64,000 bases of DNA from Bathynomus jamesi. Taxonomy: Eukaryota; Arthropoda; Malacostraca; Isopoda; Cirolanidae. Location: positions 915,001 through 979,000 of the forward strand of contig JAJOZX010000937.1 in assembly GCA_023014485.1 (NCBI GenBank). Direction: 5' to 3'. Positions 38,571-51,900 of the stretch are shown one piece after another. Position 1 is the stretch's first letter, and each line of letters begins with the position of its first letter. The notes below the pieces were generated by a model. That model was not told the origin of the DNA and did no database searches. It saw only the letters and a program-made list of their open reading frames with translations. A program made the position numbers and the translations under genes.

Positions 38571-39860
38571 ATGGGGCGAAAGAATGACTTGAGTCCACGG
38601 AAAATTGGGCAAATACAGGTTTTATTAACTTCTTCTACATTTAAACAAAAGGAAATCGCTGCCAAACTCCATGTTTCACCACAGTCAGTACTTTGTATTA
38701 AGAAAAAAATGGTATTTGGAGAAAATGTAGGCCCCAAAAGGGTTGGAAGATGCGGCAGAAAAAGGGTAACGACTCCAAGAACTGATAGACAGATGCAATT
38801 TTGTCTCTTAGAAATAGAAGAGTTACTTGCAAAAACATTTCCAGTAGTCTAGCGGCTGATGGCATCAATATTAGTCGTAGAACAGTCAACAGGAGGCTTC
38901 TAACTGCCGGCTTCAAAGCCTACCGCCCAAGGAAGAAGCCCAGGCTCACTGAGGCTATGAAGAAGGCACGTTTTGCATGGGCAAAGGAACACATTAACTG
39001 GACTAGTGAGGATTGGGAACAGGTAAGAATAATATTTAACTGTTTAGTTGGGTATTTAACATTAAATAGAATGTTAATACAGTAAATACAGTATGCATAG
39101 AAGTGTATTTACAGTACGTGATAAAAACTGCAGTAAAAATATCTGTAAAGCAGCAAGTCATACTGTACTTCGTTTTAGCTGTACTTCATACGCTATGCAC
39201 TGACTCTTTCACAGGGCTTTCTTTGATTGCAGGTGGTGTTCTCCAATGAGTCAACGATTGCCGTGCTTGACGATCGTGTTCAAAGTGTAAGAAGGAGGCC
39301 TGGAGAAGAATTTTTGCCTGAGTGTCTGATGAAAACGGTGAAATTTCCACAAAAGATCATGGTTTGGGGAGCAATTTCTGTGTATGGAACTAGTCGTTTG
39401 AGCATTGTTGAGGGGAATATGAACCAAGTCAAGTATATAGAAGTACTAAGAGGACGTCTACTGCCTCAAATAAGGGAATGGTATGGTAATAGACGTTGGA
39501 TTTTTCAACAAGACTCAGCTCCATGCCACACGGCAAAGTCGGTTAAAAAAATGGTGTCATGAAAATAGTGTTCGGTTGCTCCCATGGGCTGGAAATTCTC
39601 CAGACATGAACCCAATCGAAAGTTTATGGTGTATTTTAAAGGACGTAATCCATGAAACGCCGATAACACAAAACACCAACTCATAGAGCGACTTATTCAA
39701 GTCTGGTTTCACTCTAAACGTATTAAGGAATTATGCAAAAAATTGATTCATGGCATGCCGAAGCGTGTCGCAGCCTTAAGGCAGCTAAGGGGGGTCAAAC
39801 TAAGTACTAAACTATTGCTAAATAATGACCATGTATTCTTGTGTAGAAATAAATAACTTT
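38571..39860 (+). pseudogene. Tc1-like transposase pseudogene (DD34E family)
   Basis: The ATG at 38571 opens a frame with an N-terminal helix-turn-helix, a GRCGRKR basic linker and a second helix-turn-helix, as in the bipartite DNA-binding domain of Tc1 transposases. A one-base loss in a T run near 38800 shifts to the frame 38801-39022 (LSLRNRRVTCKNIS…TSEDWEQ). A likely intron follows, then the catalytic domain from 39233. The first catalytic Asp (normally SDES) is Asn here (FSNES). The second is kept in FQQDSAPCHTA and the Glu in SPDMNPIE; 34 residues separate them, so the family spacing is DD34E. An extra A near 39550, a one-base shift near 39670 and a one-base loss near 39767 in the right inverted repeat break the rest. 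With four shifts and a lost catalytic Asp the product cannot be active as assembled. Confidence 0.85.
39023..39232 (+). other. Probable 210 bp intron in the Tc1-like transposase
   Basis: The stretch begins GTAAGAAT and ends with a pyrimidine-rich TTTCTTTGATTGCAG. Removing it joins GAA CAG to GTG GTG TTC in phase, giving …DWEQVVFSNES, the normal Tc1 order. The sequence in between has stops in the reading frame. Splicing is inferred from these signals only. Confidence 0.65.
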
Positions 39861-39944
39861 TCAACGTTTAAAATTGGTTTAATTTAACATTTTATACCAA
39901 AAAATGAAATTTTAAAAAAATTCCTAATAATTTGGCCAGTACTG
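39722..39944 (-). repeat. Right terminal inverted repeat of the Tc1-like element
   Basis: Complement of 38200-38422. Its inner 130 or so bases encode the transposase C-terminus on the plus strand. A one-base loss (CCTTAAGG versus CCATTATGG in the left copy, near 39767) moves the frame past the normal stop, so the right copy is more damaged than the left one. Confidence 0.85.
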
Positions 39945-41820
39945 TATAATCAAAATAATTATAAAATTCGTTAAAAACTTTTGTAAAAACGGTTTTGTTA
40001 CAATTAATGAATTACATAACTATATATTTATATACATAACAATGCATGAAAAGGGAAAGACAAATCAGTGAATTTCCGTCTTACAAACAAAAAAAGGTTA
40101 AACCAAAGACGCAACCCGGTCAATTCAGGTTGAATTTAATTCTCTTTTACAACACAAAAAAAGGTTGAATTAAATTCTTAAATTACATTTTCTTAAATTA
40201 AATTCTCTTAAATTACAAAGGAAAAGTTGAATTCAATTGACTGCATTGAAAACTAACTTGGGACTTGAAATAAAAATGACTTGGGATAAATCTCTCTGAC
40301 ATGGAATAAATCTCTCTAACTTGGAATAAATCTCTCCGACTTGGAATAAATCTCTCTGACTTCAAGTAAAACTCTGACTTGAGCTCTATCAAGTATTTCT
40401 ATAAAAATCTCTGGGGTGGTTGTCCATCTTGGCGCAACCTTCTGACTTGACCTCTTATCAAGTATTCTGAAACTAACTTGAAATTAACTAAAAATGGAAA
40501 ATGACTGCACTCGATCTTTATCAAGTGGAGACGATTAACCTCTGTTTTGGTTGACCCTCTTGGTGCACCTTCTGACTTGAAAAACTGACTTCAAAAAATG
40601 ACTTAAAAAAAAATTCAAAAATGACTTCAAAAAATGACTTCAAAAAAATGACAAAAAAAATGACTTGGGACTTGAAATAACTAACTTTTTTCAAAACTAA
40701 CTTCTGTAATCTCTGGGGCGATTGTCCCTCTTGGATCAACCTATTGAAATTGTCTGAATACTGAAAATGGAACTTGAAACTGCTTCAAGTAACTCTATAA
40801 CTCTATAAATCTCTCTAAAACTCTCTCTTAATTTGCAAGTCAATTCAATTCAGTAATTGAAAAAATTTGCAAAAAAAAAAAAAAAAAAAATGTAACAATA
40901 TTTCATTCTAATGTACACGAAGGTACGATACTATTATGTTTGATACATAAAATAAAATTATTCTATACTGAATATAACAGTGAAAATAACTGTCTTGAAA
41001 TTAACTCTGTTACAATTAACTCTGTTACATTTAACTCTCTGTGTTACAATTAACTCTGTTAAAATTACTGTTTCAATAAAAAAAATGTATCACTGGTGTC
41101 TGAAATGTTCAGTGTTTCTTGTAAATTCTGACTTGATACTAATTATTAACTGTTAATAATAGTGACTTTTCAAATGTTTATAAATTACTTAAAAACAAAA
41201 TGTACTTAACAAAATTTTCTATGGGGAAAATCCTTGAGACGTGTCCTGAAGACGTCTTGTTGGCTACTTCTTCTTGGATGAAAACTAGACGTGGAGAACT
41301 TGGAGTCGTGACACACCGGTCAAGGGTGGATGTTACGAACTAGAAGTCGTGACACGCCGGTCAAATGGTTTTATCCTGATGCAGGGTAATTTCTATCTTG
41401 GCCAAAGAGTGGCCTCTTCTTAAAATAATCTTCTTCTTAAAGTAATCTTCTTCTTAAAGTAATCTTCTTCTTAAAGTAATCTTTTTATCCTGGTGCAGGG
41501 TAATTTCTATCTTGGCCAAAGAGTGGCCACTTGTTAAACATCTTGTTAAACATCTTCTTGTTAAACATCTTCTTGTTAAAATCTTCTGGTTAAAATCTTC
41601 TGGTTAAACATCTTCTGGTTAAAATCTTCTTGTTAAACATCTTCTGGTTAAATTCTTCTGGTTAAACATCTTCTGGTTAAAATCTTCTTGTTAAACATCT
41701 TCTGGTTAAAATCTTCTGGTTAAAATCTTCTTGTTAAAAATCGTCTTCTTAAAAATATTCTTCGTAAAATCATCATCTTATCCTGGTATGGTCTTCTTAT
41801 CCTGGTAAAGAGTCGCCAAT

Positions 41821-43525
41821 TGTTAACCCCCCCCTTTATGGCCCTGAGTCGGTTCGGATTGGACGGGGGGTTCTGGTTAGGAGGCAAGCAACGGATGTTT
41901 CTTCTTTATACTTTTCTATAATTCTTTTCTCTCGCTTATTAATTCTTCTCTTTTTAATTCTCTGATACTTTCTCCTATACTAAAAATTATCGACTTTTCT
42001 CTTTTATAACTTGTCGACTTGACTGAGTTCCTGAAGAGAGCACGGCTCGAAGGGAAAAATAAAAACTTCTTTTACTTTGGTTTACTTCTCAAAAATTACA
42101 GTTAGTTCTCTGAATTTACAAGGGTAGAGGTTCGACCTCTTTCGACCATGGCTCAGGCCGGAATCTAAAAATATTAAGAAGGCAAGGGGCCTCTGCCCCC
42201 TCCTAATGAGGTGCTAATATGAAGTCTAATGGAGAAGTGCCTTAAATGAAGTAGCTTGATGAAGAAATGACTGTAATTTTACAAAGATATGTATAATATA
42301 ACCTAAATTTTTGGGGGAGGACAGTTGAAGGTTAAATTTCCCCTCTTTTTAAACACATGATCAGATGTTTTAAAAGATTTCAAATTTCAAATTAAAAAAA
42401 TAAAATAACAAAAACTAATTTGTATTTTTCGCCGAGTCTTCATTTATGAAGGCGATATCATTTCGTATAGTACATAAGTACAATTTGAGTACATGACTGA
42501 GTACGTATTAATTTGGTTCATTACAATTACGATTACAATTATGGATTACAATTACCAATTAATTCATATTCACTCATTGTTTAATTACACTTCTATTAAA
42601 GTACATTCTTACATTATAAATTAAATCATTACATTTAATTACAGTTTCACTGAAGTACATTGCAAGTTATTGTTAATTACAGTTAATTACAATTAAACAG
42701 TTACTACAACTTTGTTTTGTTTTTTACAGTGTTTCTTATTAATAGACAATTTAGATGTTAGAAATATAATACAAAGTACATGGGGCACATATGGTTTGGA
42801 TTTATATACATAATATGTTATAAATTTGAAATCAGAGCGAACGGAGGTATTTTTATCTTTGAGGCGCTCGAATCTGTTAGTCAGCGGAATTCGATAATTT
42901 AATCTCAGCATTTTTGAATATCTTGCGAGGGTTGAACGCACTTGAAAGTAAAAATGAAAAAAATATACGAGACGTATTTTTGCGTTCTCGAGCGAAGGCA
43001 TAAAGTTTCGCGCCTCACAAATTGACACGAGTAAACATAGACTGATAAGTTGATAGGGCATAAGTAGACAATAGGTAGATGAATGAATAAGTAATAAAAT
43101 TAATAAAGGATAGCGGTCAAGAAAGAACATGAATGTAAGAATGAGTATGGTTCAATAATAATGTTTATGCTACATAACATATAAATAATGACTTCTATAG
43201 AGTGTTTCGTCCTTAGCATGATGTTAAAGAATTTTTCATACATTGGATACTAGATATATGATGAAGGGAAAATGTGACGTCATAGTTATTGAATTTTTAC
43301 GTATAGTACAAATCATTGTTAGGAAGATTTACAAGAACAAATTAGAGACAGAGTGGGAAACGTAAAGAGAATAAAGTTATTTATGACGTCATAGTGCATA
43401 AGTCATTATTACAAATCGAAATTCTATCCAAAACTCGCTTATGTGATTTTTGGTTTCTTATGTAAAAATGGACAATGAATTCATATAATGATGGTGTAGG
43501 AATTGTTCATTGTTCACTTTTTACA
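41821..43525 (-). repeat. LTR of unit 7
   Basis: About 1705 bp. The U5 loop reads GGATTGGACGG (near 41855) instead of GGATTCGACGG, and there are several one-base losses (near 41955, 42430, 42468, 42486, 43380). Both TGACGTCA sites remain. Confidence 0.83.
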
Positions 43526-46500
43526 TTACTCTCCCCTTTTAAAAATGATATTTATACAATAATTTAATAGGGTACCATTAATACAATACAAATGAGAAAA
43601 TAACATCTTAACAAGGTACCATTTAATTACAATCCAAATTTTATACAGAACGATTTCGCGTGGTCGAGTACAATGCAGAGTATCCAAAATTTTTAAAATG
43701 ACACTTGCTTACAAAATATAAAAAAATCAAAGATTAATACTTTAGTTTAGACAAACATTTAACAGGATTAATACATTAATTTAGACAACCAATTAAGTTA
43801 GACAAACAATGATATGGTTAAAATTTTTTACAAAATTTAATTTTTTCTGTGGGATAAATTATGTACATAATGAATAGGTAAAGGGAAAAATGCAAATCGT
43901 ACAATCTATAAACTAATTTTTATTGACTAGTTTAGGTAAAAATAGAATTACGTAGTGGATGATGTATAGACCTGTGGTCTAGTGTGTATTTATGTTTATT
44001 GGGTACAAAGTGTGTATTTTATAAGTTCGAGAGACAGATTAGCTGAGAGGATTGTTAAATTAACTGTAAATGCATGAGCAAAAATTTATATATAGTAAGC
44101 AAAAATGATTAAGATTAAATTACGCGCAATGAAATAGTTTATTGTGATATTCCAATGAATTTAGCATGAGGTTTGTATATATAGTGTGCATACATGCATT
44201 TTTATTGACTGTTGTAGGTACAAATCGAATTACGTAGTGGGATGTATAGACCTGTGGTCAAATGTGTATTTGTGTGTATTAGGTACAAATGTAGTGGTTG
44301 GTGATACGTCCAAAGGAGAAAGGGGATTTATAGTTGAATAGTGAAGTTGTACGTCAGTGTGCATATGTATCTATAAATATTGGTAAGAAGCATCTGTAGA
44401 TGAGTGAGTCGGTACAATAGTATGTAGAATATGAGAGTAATTTGTTCATCTGTGAAGAACTAGATCATTAGGGGTCATTGGTGGCTTAGGATTATATATA
44501 TATATATTTACTTTAAGGAATAGATAAAACAACTTAATAAATGCATGAACGAGAATTTATATATAGTAAGCAAAAATTATTAAGATTATAACGATGATGT
44601 ATGCATACGCGTTTTAATGCAAAAGTGACTGAAGAGACGGAACGTAAATGAATTCGAATATGTGTCAAAAGTAATAAAATTCAATTAGAATTATAGATTT
44701 TACATAATTAATCAGTTACACGTATAAGGTAATTAAAAAAAACGAACTTAGAGGACTTACAATTTATGAAAGTACATCTCACGGTTTTAAAATTGAATTT
44801 TGACACACAATTAATTTCGACTACTAAAATTCATAGCCATATACTGTAGCGTATGTCAATTTGACTATAATTTTCGTTTGATACCTTACAAATGGTACAA
44901 TAACAATTTAAGGACAGTTACTCACGATTAATTGAACAAAAGAAAAATAAAAAATACAAATTAAAAAATATGAATCATTATGCATTATTCAACGAGCTAA
45001 ATACAATTTTATAAATTCTAAGAAAACTAAGAGTAAATCGAGCCATAGATGAGTTTCGACTAAGAATAAAAAAGTTTATTGAAATGGAAGGGAGCATTTC
45101 AAACAATCTTTTTCTTTTAATAATTTCAATTGAATTTTACATTAAAAATTATTTTTATATAAAAGAAATATTAAAAAAGGTTTAATAATTTTTGCAGGTT
45201 AAGTAGAAAAATCATACTCTTTCGTTGAATGTTGATAGAATTTTGAATTATTTGATTTTTTTTTTTTCTGAAAACTTGTTTGCATATAGACAAATACATC
45301 TGTTTTATTGTGTAGAAGTTTTATTAAAAATTAAATGACTGAAATTTAGGGTATGTGCGGTCATACGGGTAAATTTCCCGATCGTACAGAGCAGGATAAA
45401 TTAGGTACATGATCGATTAATTGTTACGCTATTTCTGTCATCATATAATCAAAATAATTATAAAACTCGTTAAAAACTTTTGTAAAAACGGTTTTGTTAC
45501 AATTAATGAATTACATAACTATATATTTATATACATAACAATGCATGAAAAGGGAAAGACAAATCAGTGAATTTCCGTCTTACAAACAAAGAAAAGGTTA
45601 AACCAAAGACGCAACCCGGTCAATTCAGGTTGAATTTAATTCTCTTTTACAACACAAAAAAAAGGTTGAATTAAATTCTTAAATTACATTTTCTTAAATT
45701 AAATTCTCTTAAATTACAAAGGAAAAGTTGAATTCAATTGACTGCATTGAAAACTAACTTGGGACTTGAAATAAAAATGACTTGGGATAAATCTCTCTGA
45801 CATGGAATAAATCTCTCTAACTTGGAATAAATCTCTCTGACTTGGAATAAATCTCTCTGACTTCAAGTAAAACTCTGACTTGAGCTCTATCAAGTATTTC
45901 TATAAAAATCTCTGGGGTGGTTGTCCATCTTGGCGCAACCTTCTGACTTGACCTCTTATCAAGTATTCTGAAACTAACTTGAAATTAACTAAAAATGGAA
46001 AATGACTGCACTCGATCTTTATCAAGTGGAGACGATTAACCTCTGTTTTGGTTGACCCTCTTGGTGCAACCTTCTGACTTGAAAAACTGACTTCAAAAAA
46101 TGACTTAAGAAAAAATGACTTCAAAAATGACTTCAAAAAATGACTTCAAAAAAATGACTTCAAAAAAAATGACTTGGGACTTGAAATAACTAACTTTTTT
46201 CAAAACTAACTTCTGTAATCTCTGGGGCGGTTGTCCCTCTTGGATGCAACCTATTGAAATTGTCTGAATACTGAAAATGGAACTTGAAACTGCTTCAAGT
46301 AACTCTATAACTCTATAAACTCTCTCTAAACTCTCTCTTAATTTGCAAGTCAATTCAATTCAGTAATTGAAAAAATTTGCAAAAAAAAAAAAAAAAAAAA
46401 TGTAACAATATTTCATTCTAATGTACACGAAGGTACGATACTATTATGTTTGATACATAAAATAAAATTATTCTATACTGAATATAACAGTGAAAATAAC

Positions 46501-47296
46501 TCTCTTGAAATTAACTCTGTTACAATTAACTCTGTTACAATTAACTCTCTGTGTTACAATTAATTCTCTGTTAAAATTACTGTTTCAATAAAAAAAATGT
46601 ATCACTGGTGTCTGAAATGTTCACTGTGTTCTTGTAAATTCTGACTTGATACTAATTATTAACTGTTAATAATAGTGACTTTTCAAATGTTTATAAATTA
46701 CTTAAAAAACAAAATGTACTTAACAAAATTTTCTATGGGGAAAATCCTTGAGACGTGTCCTGAAGACGTCTTGTTGGCTACTTCTTCTTGGATGAAAACT
46801 AGACGTGGAGAACTTGGAGTCGTGACACACCGGTCAAGGGTGGATGTTACGAACTAGAAGTCGTGACACGCCGGTCAAATGGTTTTATCCTGATGCAGGG
46901 TAATTTCTATCTTGGCCAAAGAGTGGCCTCTTCTTAAAATAATCTTCTTCTTAAAGTAATCTTCTTCTTAAAGTAATCTTCTTCTTAAAGTAATCTTCTT
47001 CTTAAAGTAATTTCTTCTTCTCATTAAAATAATCTTTTTATCTTCTTGGTAATCTTCTTGTTAAAATGGAATCTTTGTTAAACATCTTCTGTTAAACATC
47101 TTCTTGTTAAACATCTTCTGGTTAAAATCTTCTGGTTAAACATCTTCTGGTTAAAATCTTCTTGTTAAACATCTTCTGGTTAAAATCTTCTGGTTAAAAT
47201 CTTCTTGTTAAAAATCGTCTTCTTAAAAATATTCTTCGTAAAATCATCATCTTATCCTGGTATAGGGTCTTCTTATCCTGGTAAAGGGTCGCCAAT
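43526..47296 (-). repeat. Internal region of unit 7
   Basis: Markers shared with unit 10: GTATGCATACGCG near 44599, TTAGAATTATAG near 44685, CAATTTATGAAAG near 44760, TTCTAAGAAAA near 45017. Many one-base indels lie at 43620-45170. At 47000-47110 the leader is scrambled and the second copy of the hairpin block (CAGGGTAATTTC…GGCCAAAGAGTGGCC) is missing. Confidence 0.83.
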
Positions 47297-48998
47297 TGTT
47301 AACCCCCCCCTTTATGGCCCTGAGTCGGTTCGGATTCGACGGGGGGGTTCTGGTTAGGAGGCAAGCAACGGATGTTTCTTCTTTATACTTTTCTATAATT
47401 CTTTTCTCTCGCTTATTAATTCTTCTCTTTTTATAATTCTCTGATACTTTCTCCTATACTAAAAATTATCGACTTTTCTCTTTTATAACTTGTCGACTTG
47501 ACTGAGTTCCTGAAGAGAGCACGGCTCGAAGGGAAAAATAAAAACTTCTTTTACTTTGGTTTACTTCTCAAAAATTACAGTTAGTTCTCTGAATTTACAA
47601 GGGTAGAGGTTCGACCTCTTTCGACCATGGCTCAGGCCGGAATCTAAAAATATTAAGAAGGCAAGGGGCCTCTGCCCCCTCCTAATGAGGTGCTAATATG
47701 AAGTCTAATGGAGAAGTGCCTTAAATGAAGTAGCTTGATGAAGAAGTGACTGTAATTTTACAAAGATATGTATAATATAACCTAAATTTTTGGGGGAGGA
47801 CAGTTGAAGGTTAAATTTCCCCCTTTTTAAACACATGATCAGATGTTTTAAAAGATTGCAAATTTCAAATTAAAAATAAAATAAAAACTAATTTGTATTT
47901 TTTCGCCGAGTCTTCATTTATGAAGGCGATATCATTTCGTAATAGTACATAAGTACAATTTTGAGTACATGACTGAGTACGTATTAATTTTGGTCATTAC
48001 AATTACGATTACAATTATGGATTACAATTACCAATTAATTCATATTCACTCATTGTTTAATTACACTTCTATTAAAGTACATTCTTACATTATAAATTAA
48101 ATCATTACATTTAATTACAGTTTCACTGAAGTACATTACAAGTTATTGTTAATTACAGTTAATTACAATTAAACAGTTACTACAACTTTGTTTTGTTTTT
48201 ACAGTGTTTCTTATTAATAGACAATTTAGATGTTAGAAATATAATACAAAGTACATGGGGCACATATGGTTTGGATTTATATACATAATATGTTATAAAT
48301 TTGAAATCAGAGCGAACGGAGGTATTTTTATCTTTGAGGCGCTCGAATCTGTTAGTCAGCGGAATTCGATAATTTAATCTCAGCATTTTTGAATATCTTG
48401 CGAGGGTTGAACGCACTTGAAAGTAAAAATGAAAAAAATAATACGAGACGTATTTTTGCGTTCTCGAACGAAGGCATAAAGTTTCGCGCCTCACAAATTG
48501 ACACGAGTAAACATAGACTGATAAGTTGATAGGGCATAAGTAGACAATAGGTAGAAATGAATAAGTAATAAAATTAATAAAGGATAGCGGTCAAGAAAGA
48601 ACATGAATGTAAGAATGAGTATGGTTCAATAATAATGTTTATGCTACATAACATATAAATAATGACTTCTATAGAGTGTTTCGTCCTTAGCATGATGTTA
48701 AAGAATTTTCATACATTGGATACTAGATATATGATGAAGGGAAAATGTGACGTCATAGTTATTGAATTTTTACGTATAGTACAAATCATTGTTAGGAAGA
48801 TTTACAAGAACAAATTAGAGACAGAGTGGGAAACGTAAGAGAATAAAGTTATTTTATGACGTCATAGTGCATAAGTCATTATTACAAATCGAAATTCTAT
48901 CCAAAACTCGCTTATGTGATTTTTGGTTTCTTATGTAAAAATGGACAATGAATTCATATAATGATGGTGTAGGAATTGTTCATTGTTCACTTTTTACA
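47297..48998 (-). repeat. LTR of unit 8
   Basis: About 1702 bp, reference-like, with a 2-base loss in the GTAGATGAATG stretch near 48552 and a one-base loss in GGAAACGTAAGAG near 48836. The TTTTTGGGGG variant is present. Confidence 0.85.
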
Positions 48999-51900
48999 TT
49001 ACTCTCCCCTTTTAAAAATGATATTTATACAATAATTTAATAGGGTACCATTAATACAATACAAATGAGAAAATAACATCTTAACAAGGTACCATTAATT
49101 ACAATACAAATTTTATACAGAACGATTTCGCGTGGTCGAGTACAATGCAGAGTATCCAAATTTTTAAAATGACACTTGCTTACAAAATATAAAAAAATCA
49201 AAGATTAATACTTTAGTTTAGACAAACATTTAACAGGATTAATACATTAATTTAGACAACCAATTAAGTTAGACAAACAATGATATGGTTAAAATTTTTT
49301 ACAAAATTTTAATTTTTTTCTGTGGGATAAATTATGTACATAATGAATAGGTAAAAGGGAAAAATGCAAATCGTACAATCTATAAACTAATTTTTATTGA
49401 CTAGTGTAGGTAAAAATAGAATTACGTAGTGGATGATGTATAGACCTGTGGTCTAGTGTGTATTTATGTTTATTGGGTACAAAGTGTGTATTTTATAAGT
49501 TCGAGAGACAGATTAGCTGAGAGGATTGTTAAATTAACTGTATAAATGCATGAGCAAAAATTTATATATAGTAAGCAAAAATGATTAAGATTAAATTACG
49601 CGCAATGAAATAGTTTATTGTGATATCCAATGATTTTAGCATGAGGTTTGTATATATAGTGTGCATACATGCATTTTTATTGACTGTTGTAGGTACAAAT
49701 CGAATTACGTAGTGGATGATGTATAGACCTGTGGTCAAATGTGTATTTGTGTGTATTAGGTACAAATTGTAGTGGTTGGTGATACGTCCAAAAGGAGAAA
49801 GGGGATTTATAGTTGAATAGTTGAAGTTGTACGTCAGTGTGCATACGTATCTATAAATATTGGTAAGAAGCATCTGTAGATGAGTGAGTCGGTACAATAG
49901 TATGTAGAATATGAGAGTAATTTGTTCATCCTGTGAAGAACTAGATCATTAGGGGTCATTGGTGGCTTAGGATTATATATATATATTTACTTTAAGGAAT
50001 AGATAAAACAACTTAATAAATGCATGAACGAGAATTTATATATAGTAAGCAAAAATTATTAAGATTATAACGATGATGTTTGCGTACGAGTTTTAATGCA
50101 AAAGTGACTGAAGGGACGGAACGTAAATGAATTCGAATATGTGTCAAAAGTAATAAAATTCAATTAGGATTATAGATTTTACATAATTAATCAGTTACAC
50201 GTATAAGGTAATTAAAAAAAACGAACTTAGAGGACTTACAATTAATGAAAGTACATCTCACGGTTTTAAAATTGAATTTTGACACACAATTAATTTCGAC
50301 TACTAAAATTCATAGCCATATACTGTAGTAGTATGTCAATTTGACTATAATTTTCGTTTGATACCTTACAAATGGTACAATAACAATTTAAGGACAGTTA
50401 CTCACGATTAATTGAACAAAAGAAAAATAAAAATACAAATTAAAATATGAATCAATTATGCATTTCAACGAGCTAAATACAATTTTATAATATTCTAAAA
50501 AATAAGAGTAAATCGAGCCATAGATGAGTTTCGACTAAGAATAAAAAAGTTATTGAAATGGAAGGGAAGCATTTCAAACAATCTTTTCTTTTAATAATTT
50601 CAATTGAATTTTACATTAAAAATTATTTTTATATAAAAGAAAATATTAAAAAAGGTTTAATAATTTTTTGCAGGTTAAGTAGAAAAATCATACTCTTTCG
50701 TTGAATGTTGATAGAATTTTGAATTATTTGATTTTTTTTTTTCTGAAAACTTGTTTGCATATGACAAATACATCTGTTTTATTGTGTAGAAGTTTTATTA
50801 AAAATTAAATGACTGAAATTTAGGGTATGTGCGGTCATACGGGTAAATTTCCCGATCGTACAGAGCAGGATAAATTAGGTACATGATCGATTAATTGTTA
50901 CGCTATTTCTGTCATCATATAATCAAAATAATTATAAAACTCGTTAAAAACTTTTGTAAAAACGGTTTTTGTTACAATTAATGAATTACATAACTATATA
51001 TTTATATACATAACAATGCATGAAAAGGGAAGACAAATCAGTGAATTTCCGTCTTACAAACAAAGAAAAGGTTAAACCAAAGACGCAACCCGGTCAATTC
51101 AGGTTGAATTTAATTCTCTTTTACAACACAAAAAAAGGTTGAATTAAATTCTAAATTAACTTTTCTTAAATTAAATTCTCTTAAATTACAAAGGAAAAGT
51201 TGAATTCAATTGACTGCATTGAAAACTAACTTGGGACTTGAAATAAAAATGACTTGGGATAAATCTCTCTGACATGGAATAAATCTCTCTAACTTGGAAT
51301 AAATCTCTCTGACTTGGAATAAATCTCTCTGACTTCAAGTAAAACTCTGACTTGAGCTCTATCAAGTATTTCTATAAAAATCTCTGGGGTGGTTGTCCAT
51401 CTTGGGCAACCTTCTGACTTGACCTCTTATCAAGTATTCTGAAACTAACTTGAAATTAACTAAAAATGGAAAATGACTGCACTCGATCTTTATCAAGTGG
51501 AGACGATTAACCTCTGTTTTGGTTGACCCTCTTGGTGCAACCTTCTGACTTGAAAAACTGACTTCAAAAAATGACTTAAAAAAAAATGACTTCAAAATGA
51601 CTTCAAAAAATGACTTCAAAAAAATGACTTAAAAAAAATGACTTGGGACTTGAAATAACTAACTTTTTTTCAAAACTAACTTCTGTAATCTCTGGGGCGG
51701 TTGTCCTCTTGGATGCAACCTATTGAAATTGTCTGAATACTGAAAATGGAACTTGAAAACTGCTTCAAGTAACTCTATAACTCTATAAACTCTCTCTAAA
51801 CTCTCTCTTAATTTGCAAGTCAATTCAATTCAGTAATTGAAAAAAATTTGCAAAAAAAAAAAAAAAAAAAATGTAACAATATTTCATTCTAATGTACACG

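Larger units (their letters stand above)
38200..39944 (+). mobile_element. Tc1-like (Tc1/mariner) DNA transposon, 1745 bp
   Basis: Both ends begin CAGTACTGGCCAAATTATTA in inverted orientation, and the inverted repeats extend about 220 bp (38200-38422 and 39722-39944). The plus-strand transposase pseudogene lies between them and runs into the right repeat. The two repeats differ at a modest number of positions. The element is inserted in unit 6 only, so it arrived after the array was amplified or was not spread by later exchange. Confidence 0.92.
38198..39946. other. TA target-site duplication of the Tc1-like insertion
   Basis: TA at 38198-38199 and TA at 39945-39946 flank the element. Uninterrupted units read GTCATCATATAATC at this point, so a single TA was duplicated, as in all Tc1/mariner insertions. 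Confidence 0.9.
36278..41820 (-). repeat. Internal region of unit 6, interrupted by a Tc1-like element
   Basis: The retroelement sequence runs 36278-38199 and resumes at 39945; the Tc1-like element occupies 38200-39944. Removing it and one TA restores the sequence seen in other units (for example 16194-16208). Markers: GCATACGTATC near 37122 and GCGTACGAG near 37363, both shared with unit 8. The minisatellite region is slightly rearranged near 41530-41570. Confidence 0.85.

Noticed and set aside
38555..38916. Minus-strand open frames across the Tc1 N-terminal region
   Set aside because: They are antisense shadows of the plus-strand helix-turn-helix coding sequence.
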